From Niveispirillum sp. (GTDB lineage: Bacteria; Pseudomonadota; Alphaproteobacteria; Azospirillales; Azospirillaceae), in contig NZ_JAGOGJ010000029.1 in the NCBI RefSeq assembly GCF_017996735.1, positions 1 through 60,769 of the forward strand: a DNA stretch of 60,769 bases. The letters are read 5' to 3'. The translations under genes and the position numbers were made by a program. Below the pieces are notes generated by a model, which worked only from the letters and a program-made list of their open reading frames with translations, ran no database searches and was not told where the DNA came from. Shown here piece after piece: positions 56,168 through 60,769 of this stretch. Positions within the stretch are counted from its first letter, which is position 1, and every line of letters starts with the position of its first letter.

Positions 56168-56860
56168 CTACTGTCTCAAGATGCAGTTCTGCTGTTTTTC
56201 GTCGCTGGAGCCTGCCTTCTCAGTCCGCAATTCCGCCAAGGCGGACCTAGCAGCCACACGAACCATTGGCGCAGTGACCTTGCCATAGTTGGCAAGCTCC
56301 ACCCGTGCGCTGGGCTCATCATAATTCAGCGAGAAGCCGTTGAATGTAGCAGCCGATAGCACCTTGGCATCCTTGTCCAGGGTCGCGTTCTGGAGATAGG
56401 TCTTTCTCTTGTTGTACAGAAGTGTAAAATCGCCCAGATAGTTGACCTTACCAGCTTCAATATTAAATACGATCGTGACCTCCGAACAAACAAATGTTGT
56501 CGACGTTTGACCGGGAATCCCAAAGACAAAGTATTGAATAAAATATTGTCCCGGATAAATTTCGGAACTTAGAAAAGTCCTTTTCTTTTCCCTGATATCC
56601 TTAAGGGAGGTATAGTTTCGCATTTGCAGATACTGGGCTTTTGAATTTTCATCGACAGGTGCGAAATTCAACGCGACAGCGGGCTCCCCCATATGATCGG
56701 CATCATTGCGGATACCCACCAGAACAAGGGCCTTTTCCTTGTCATCGGGTGCCAGGGTGAAGCCATAACCGGCACCAGTCGAGATACAGCCACCAGTTAA
56801 CATCACACACAAAATCGCCAATGCCGGGGCGACGAAGGAACGAAACATCTTACCCGACAT
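56168..56860 (-). CDS. Lipoprotein of unknown function, AT-richer than neighbours
   Basis: 230 residues from ATG at 56858-56860, with GAGGTGAGG upstream. The signal MFRSFVAPALAILCVMLTGGC ends in a lipobox (LTGGC). The mature part has alternating beta segments (KALVLVGIRNDADHM, YFIQYFVFGIPGQTSTTFVC, VNYLGDFTLLYNKRKTYL), suggesting a DUF2846-like or similar beta-sandwich. The middle of the gene is clearly lower in GC than surrounding genes, a sign of transfer or relaxed codon use. The family is not identified. Confidence 0.7.
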   Translation of the reverse strand: MSGKMFRSFVAPALAILCVMLTGGCISTGAGYGFTLAPDDKEKALVLVGIRNDADHMGEPAVALNFAPVDENSKAQYLQMRNYTSLKDIREKKRTFLSSEIYPGQYFIQYFVFGIPGQTSTTFVCSEVTIVFNIEAGKVNYLGDFTLLYNKRKTYLQNATLDKDAKVLSAATFNGFSLNYDEPSARVELANYGKVTAPMVRVAARSALAELRTEKAGSSDEKQQNCILRQ

Positions 56861-57065
56861 GCCTCACCTCATTTGAGAATCTAAACTATTAATATCAAAA
56901 TTTAGAAACCATGCCACCGACAACTATCCCGATAACGCCTTAAAGATCGACGTCCCCGGGTATCGGCAGGGAAGCATCCCCGCCCCCCGCCGCGCCCCAT
57001 TGCACTCCCGCCCGCCAGCGGCGATAAGGGCGGCAATCGACCACCTCCTATGGACGGGACCTACG

Positions 57066-57968
57066 ATGCTGCGCCAAGTCTTGACCCTGATCGCCGATCC
57101 GGCCGCCTTCAAGATGGATGATGCCGTCGCCAAGACCGCGCGTGCGGCCCTGGCCAATCTGGGGGCGCAGACGGCGCCGGCAGACTGGCTGGTGCCGGGC
57201 ATTGCCTGCGATATCGGCTTTGACGGGCTGAATGACGATCAGGCGCAGGCCGCCGTGGCCAAGGCGCTGGCGGGCAAGCCGGTGGATATCGTGGCCCAGC
57301 CTGTTGAGGGTCGGCGCAAGTCGGTGCTGGTCGCCGATATGGAATCGACCATCATCCAGCAGGAGATGCTGGACGAGCTGGGCGATCTGGTCGGTGCGCG
57401 CGAGCGCATCGCCGCCATCACCCATCGCGCCATGAATGGCGAGATCGACTTCAAGGGAGCATTGCGTGAACGCGTAGCGCTGCTGGCGGGACTGGATGCC
57501 GGTGTGCTGACCCAGATGATCGGCCGCATCACCTATATGCCGGGGGCAGCCACCCTGATCGCGACGCTGAAGAAGCATGGCGTCTACTGCGCCCTGGTGT
57601 CGGGCGGGTTCAAGACCTTCACGGCCCATGTGCGCGAAACGCTGGGCTTTGACGAGGATCAGGCCAATGACCTGGTTGTCGAGGATGGCAAGCTGGCCGG
57701 GACCGTGTTTGAACCGATCCTGGACAAGGATGCCAAGCATCAGGCCCTGATCCGCATCACCGCCGCCAAGCGTGTGCCGGTGGCAGCCAGCATCACCGTA
57801 GGTGATGGCGCCAACGACCTGCCCATGCTGATGGCGGCCGGCATCGGCGTTGCCTATCACGCCAAGCCCAGCGTCGCCGCCCAGGCCCGAGCCCGTATCG
57901 ACCATGGCGACCTGACGGCCCTGCTCTATATTCAGGGATACAGGGCTGAAGAAATCGTGGTGGCGTAA
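57066..57968 (+). CDS. serB: Phosphoserine phosphatase
   Basis: 300 residues from ATG at 57066 (MLRQVLTLIADPAAF); the frame is open upstream to 57000. An N-terminal ACT-like region precedes the HAD domain. VADMESTIIQQEMLDELG is the alphaproteobacterial form of motif I, with the nucleophilic Asp. ALVSGGFKTFTAHV (motif II) and TVGDGANDLPMLMAAG (motif III) follow. It makes serine from phosphoserine. It is divergent from the lipoprotein gene. Confidence 0.95.
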   Translation: MLRQVLTLIADPAAFKMDDAVAKTARAALANLGAQTAPADWLVPGIACDIGFDGLNDDQAQAAVAKALAGKPVDIVAQPVEGRRKSVLVADMESTIIQQEMLDELGDLVGARERIAAITHRAMNGEIDFKGALRERVALLAGLDAGVLTQMIGRITYMPGAATLIATLKKHGVYCALVSGGFKTFTAHVRETLGFDEDQANDLVVEDGKLAGTVFEPILDKDAKHQALIRITAAKRVPVAASITVGDGANDLPMLMAAGIGVAYHAKPSVAAQARARIDHGDLTALLYIQGYRAEEIVVA

Positions 57969-58021
57969 GGCCGTCACCGGCGGCAGCATGGGTGCTTCCA
58001 CGGTTATGGAGTGCCCTGCCC

Positions 58022-58657
58022 ATGCCCGCCTTCCCCATTGAAACATTGCTGATGTTCATGGCCGCCGCCCTGGCGCTGAATCTCACGCCCGGCCCGGACA
58101 TGCTGTTCTGCCTGGGCAGCGGGGCGCATCGCGGACCGAAGGCGGGTATCGCGGCCTCCCTGGGGGTGGCCTGCGGGGCCATGGTGCATACGGCGGCTGC
58201 GGCCTTCGGGCTGGCCGGGTTGCTGATGGCCTCTCCCCTGTTGTTTGAGATCGTGCGCTGGACGGGGGCGGCCTATCTGGTCTGGCTGGCCTGGAACACC
58301 TTCCGCGCCGCGCCCCCGGTCGCCGACGGCACGAAGGTGACGCAGAAGGACATCGGCCGCATCTTCCTGCGCGGCGCCGTCACCAACATGCTGAACCCCA
58401 AGGTGGCCATCTTCTTCCTGGCCTTCCTGCCACAATTCATCGATCCCGCGCGCGGCAGCGTCGTGGTGCAGGCACTGGTCCTGGGAACCATGATGAACAT
58501 TTCCGGCACCATCGTGAATGCCGCCGTGGGCGCGGGTGCGGGCGGTCTGGGCCGGCATCTGGCCCGCAACCGGATGGCGGCCAAGGTGCTGAATTATCTC
58601 TCCGGTACCGTGTTCCTGGGTTTGGCGGTGCGTCTGGGCTTCATGAGCCGGGTTTAG
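58022..58657 (+). CDS. LysE/RhtB-family exporter
   Basis: 211 residues from ATG at 58022 (MPAFPIETLLMFM). NLTPGPDMLFCLGSGAHRGPKAG is the family's second-helix signature, followed by about five more membrane segments and LNPKVAIFFLAFLPQF. Members export amino acids or homoserine lactone-like compounds; the substrate is unknown. Its end overlaps the convergent PaiB gene by 4 bases. Confidence 0.88.
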   Translation: MPAFPIETLLMFMAAALALNLTPGPDMLFCLGSGAHRGPKAGIAASLGVACGAMVHTAAAAFGLAGLLMASPLLFEIVRWTGAAYLVWLAWNTFRAAPPVADGTKVTQKDIGRIFLRGAVTNMLNPKVAIFFLAFLPQFIDPARGSVVVQALVLGTMMNISGTIVNAAVGAGAGGLGRHLARNRMAAKVLNYLSGTVFLGLAVRLGFMSRV

Positions 58658-59244
58658 GGGATGGTCAGGACGTCCGCCATTCCGGCGCGGATGGCGGCGC
58701 GGTCAACCTCATCCTTGTTCTGGGACAGCTTGGCCTTGCCCTCCAGCCTGTCCACATGCAGCACGACGCCGACAATGCCGCGCAACATGGCGGCGATATA
58801 GTCGGCGGGCGCATCGGCCACCTGCCACGCCCGTTCCCGCCCCGTCTCATGCCGGTCGGTCAGGCGGGTGACGATGTCCAACAGCCCGGCCGCGTCCTCC
58901 ACCACCTCCAGCCGTCCATGGGCATGGATGGTGACATAATTCCAGGTGGGCACGACCTTGCCCGTCTTCTGCTTCTCCGCGTACCAGGCGGGCGTGACAT
59001 AGCCATCAGCGCCCTGAAAGATGGCCAGCGACGGCACGGCGGGATCAAACCGCTTCCAATGCGGATTGGCGCGGGCCACATGGCCGATCAGACGTGTCCC
59101 CCCAGCCGACCGGTCCAGCAGCAGGGGCAGCGGCGTGGACAACAGTCCCCCCTCACCCAAACTGACCAGCGTGGCAAAGGACATGGTTTCCAGAAGGGTG
59201 AGCACTTCACCCTCCTCCATCTTGAAATGCGTCGGATTGTACAT
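58654..59244 (-). CDS. PaiB-like FMN-binding protein
   Basis: 196 residues. MYNPTHFKMEEGEVLTLLET and the segments LIGHVARANPHWKRF, VTPAWYAEKQKTGKVVPTWNYV and LTDRHETGRERAWQVADAP are the PaiB/FMN-binding split-barrel signature. PaiB was described as a negative regulator of sporulation genes in Bacillus; in proteobacteria a flavin-related or protease-regulator role is uncertain. It is convergent with lysE and divergent from chrA. Confidence 0.87.
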   Translation of the reverse strand: MYNPTHFKMEEGEVLTLLETMSFATLVSLGEGGLLSTPLPLLLDRSAGGTRLIGHVARANPHWKRFDPAVPSLAIFQGADGYVTPAWYAEKQKTGKVVPTWNYVTIHAHGRLEVVEDAAGLLDIVTRLTDRHETGRERAWQVADAPADYIAAMLRGIVGVVLHVDRLEGKAKLSQNKDEVDRAAIRAGMADVLTIP

Positions 59245-59383
59245 CGTCGTCGGGTCCTGGCAGCAACCCTTCCTTCCTGACGCAACGGCCGCGGCTGTGC
59301 ATTCATTGTCTTGTCATAAGGACAAGGTTGCATCCGCCTTCCCTTCCCCGCAGCATCGACGCCGATGGCAGGGGGAGTGCGAC

Positions 59384-60646
59384 ATGCCCGGTTTCGGGGA
59401 AGCTTTGCGATTCTGGTTCTGGCTGGGCTGTGTCAGTTTTGGCGGCCCGGCGGGGCAGATCGCATTGATGCAGCAGGAACTGGTGGACAAGCGGCGCTGG
59501 ATCGACAACACGCGATTCCTGCACGGACTGAACTTCGCCATGCTGCTGCCGGGGCCGGAGGCACAACAGCTCGCAACCTATGTCGGCTGGCGCCTGCATG
59601 GCACGCCGGGTGGGCTGGTGGCGGGCGGGCTGTTTGTGCTGCCGGGGGCGCTGGTACTGCTGGGCCTGTCCTGGCTGGCGGCGGAACATGGGGATCTGGC
59701 CTGGGTCGCGGCCCTGTTCGACGGGGTAAAGCCGGTCGTCATCGCCATCATCGCCGCGTCGGTCTGGCGCCTGGGAAGGCGTACCCTGAAAGGGCCGGCT
59801 CCGTTGATGTTGGCGCTGATCGCCTTTCTGGGCCTGTATCTGGGACACCTGCCCTTCCCCGTACTGATCGCCGGTGCCGCCCTGATCGGGTATCTGGCGG
59901 CAAAGGCCGGCAAACCGCTATTCGCCCCGGCAGGGCATGGTGTGACGGACGATTTTGTGCCCGATGATCGCCCCGCTGACCGCAGCGCCAAACGCCTGCT
60001 GCGGCTGTCATTGCTGTTTGCGGCCCTGCTGCTGGTACCGGTCGTCGCCATCGTGCTGTTGCTGGGCCGACAGCCCTGGGCCGATATCGCCGACCTGTTC
60101 ACCACCTCGGCCTTCGTCACCTTCGGTGGCGCCTATGCCGTGTTGCCCTTCATCGCGGAACGGGCGGTGGAGACCTATCACTGGCTGACCCCGGCCGACA
60201 TGGTGAACGGTCTGGCCCTGGCCGAAAGCACGCCGGGGCCGTTGATCCTGGTCACGCAATATGTCGGCTTCTTTGCCGGCTGGAACCATCCGGGCGGCCT
60301 GTCACCGCTGGCGGCGGGAATAACCGGGGCGGTCCTGACCACCTATGTCACCTTCCTGCCCTGCTTCTTTTTCATCTTCGCCGGTGCCCCCTATGTCGAG
60401 GCACTGATCCATAACCGCGCGGCGGCGGGGGCCCTGGCCGCCATCACGGCGGCGGTGGTCGGCGTCATCCTGAATTTGGGTGTGGTGCTGGGAGAAGCGG
60501 TGATCCTGCCCGGCGGGCGGGTGGATTGGGTTGCTCTGCTGGTCGCCGCCATCGCCCTTATTGCCATGTTGCGTTTCAAGCTGGCGGTGCACTGGCTGGT
60601 GCTGGCGGGAGCTGCGTTCGGGCTGCTGCGAATGGCCGTCGGCTAG
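59384..60646 (+). CDS. chrA: ChrA-family chromate transporter
   Basis: 420 residues from ATG at 59384, with GGGGGAG upstream; the frame extends to 59021, but that part overlaps paiB and is a shadow. Two homologous halves are visible: FWLGCVSFGGPAGQIALMQQE and LLPGPEAQQLATYVGW in the first, FVTFGGAYAVLPFIAERAV and LAESTPGPLILVTQYVGFF in the second. This is the long-chain CHR family, mediating chromate efflux in characterised members. The TAG stop directly abuts the IS5-like element end, so the natural C-terminus may have been trimmed. Confidence 0.9.
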   Translation: MPGFGEALRFWFWLGCVSFGGPAGQIALMQQELVDKRRWIDNTRFLHGLNFAMLLPGPEAQQLATYVGWRLHGTPGGLVAGGLFVLPGALVLLGLSWLAAEHGDLAWVAALFDGVKPVVIAIIAASVWRLGRRTLKGPAPLMLALIAFLGLYLGHLPFPVLIAGAALIGYLAAKAGKPLFAPAGHGVTDDFVPDDRPADRSAKRLLRLSLLFAALLLVPVVAIVLLLGRQPWADIADLFTTSAFVTFGGAYAVLPFIAERAVETYHWLTPADMVNGLALAESTPGPLILVTQYVGFFAGWNHPGGLSPLAAGITGAVLTTYVTFLPCFFFIFAGAPYVEALIHNRAAAGALAAITAAVVGVILNLGVVLGEAVILPGGRVDWVALLVAAIALIAMLRFKLAVHWLVLAGAAFGLLRMAVG

Positions 60647-60769
60647 GGTCTGTGGGGATTCAGCGCGAATTGATGACAGCAGCGGCGAGATAGATCATGG
60701 CTTCAAAGCTTTTGTCTGTTTTGCAAGCTCTCATGGCGATGCGCTTGAACTCCTTGAGTTTGCAGAAGA
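60647..60769 (-). mobile_element. IS5-like insertion sequence, end only (runs off right edge)
   Basis: The sequence begins directly after the chrA stop with GGTCTGTGGGGATTCAGC, which looks like the terminal repeat of an IS. Thirteen bases in is the stop of a minus-strand transposase C-terminus. CTAG at the junction matches the TA/CTAG targets preferred by the IS5 family. Only 123 bases are in view. Confidence 0.7.
60660..60769 (-). CDS. IS5-family transposase, C-terminal fragment
   Basis: The minus-strand frame reading out to the right edge ends FCKLKEFKRIAMRACKTDKS then FEAMIYLAAAVINSR-stop. The pattern F-KLK-F-RIA-R-----F-A-I-LAA-VI is the C-terminal signature of IS5-family DDE transposases, including the final catalytic region's flank. 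The rest, including the DDE residues, is outside the window. Confidence 0.75.
   Translation of the reverse strand, partial: FCKLKEFKRIAMRACKTDKSFEAMIYLAAAVINSR

Noticed and set aside
59021..59383. Upstream extension of ChrA
   Set aside because: It overlaps the paiB gene on the opposite strand and lacks ChrA similarity; ATG 59384 has a strong ribosome site and family-like N-terminus.

Overview
The window is GC-rich chromosomal DNA from an alphaproteobacterium. Conserved gene blocks suggest Rhodospirillales, perhaps the Azospirillum/Niveispirillum/Nitrospirillum group. These blocks are pdhABC-lpdA with a lipoyl domain fused to PdhB, rnc-era next to lepB-acpS-pdxJ-spoT-rpoZ-folK, fabD-fabG-acpP-fabF-mltG, rpsF-rpsR-rplI-dnaB-alr, and ilvB-ilvH-ilvC with miaA and serB. 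The placement is inferred from gene content and order, not from any search.

Layout. Positions 1-7.2 kb hold an accessory catabolic cluster: the end of an SCP-x-type thiolase, an MFS transporter, a crotonase-fold protein, an acyl-CoA ligase, a Rieske oxygenase and a GMC oxidoreductase. At 7.2-17.4 kb are ratA and lipA, then a 3.2-kb run of lineage-specific genes (DUF418 membrane protein, tiny lipoprotein, EEP hydrolase, SUFU-like protein), then lpdA, a large palindromic repeat pair and pdhC-pdhB-pdhA. At 17.4-22.3 kb are ftsB, a glycosyltransferase, a secreted protein, two alpha/beta hydrolases and a flavin reductase. An orphan motB with an EF-hand-like loop follows. From 23.5 to 31.0 kb lies the era-to-folK block on the minus strand. 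From 31 to 36 kb are a NYN-domain protein followed by three consecutive stem-loops, a DUF465 protein, two exported FKBP-type isomerases, an exported DUF4412-like protein and nadE. Then come cheY-cheZ, a WYL regulator divergent from a GST-like protein, mltG and the fatty-acid synthesis genes. From 44 to 50.4 kb are a periplasmic binding-protein-like gene, rpsF-rpsR-rplI, a cyclopropane synthase, dnaB and alr. From 50.4 to 60.6 kb are a coiled-coil protein of unknown function, ilvC-ilvH-ilvB, miaA, an AT-richer lipoprotein gene, serB, a LysE exporter, a PaiB-like protein and a ChrA transporter. The right edge cuts into an IS5-like element that abuts the chrA stop codon.

How the genes work together. 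Most of the window is housekeeping: acetyl-CoA production and lipoate attachment, fatty-acid and membrane-lipid synthesis, branched-chain amino acids and serine, NAD and PLP synthesis, stringent response, RNA processing, translation and replication. The accessory content is the left-edge degradative cluster, the run between lpdA and lipA, the motility/chemotaxis genes and scattered envelope proteins. I found no CRISPR array, prophage, rRNA or convincing tRNA. No obvious multi-gene defence or biosynthetic system is present. The best leads for something new are the Rieske-GMC cluster with its non-canonical crotonase, the EF-hand MotB, the duplicated CheY-binding-like peptides in CheZ, the three-hairpin array at 31.9-32.0 kb and the DnaA-box-like cluster in front of dnaB.
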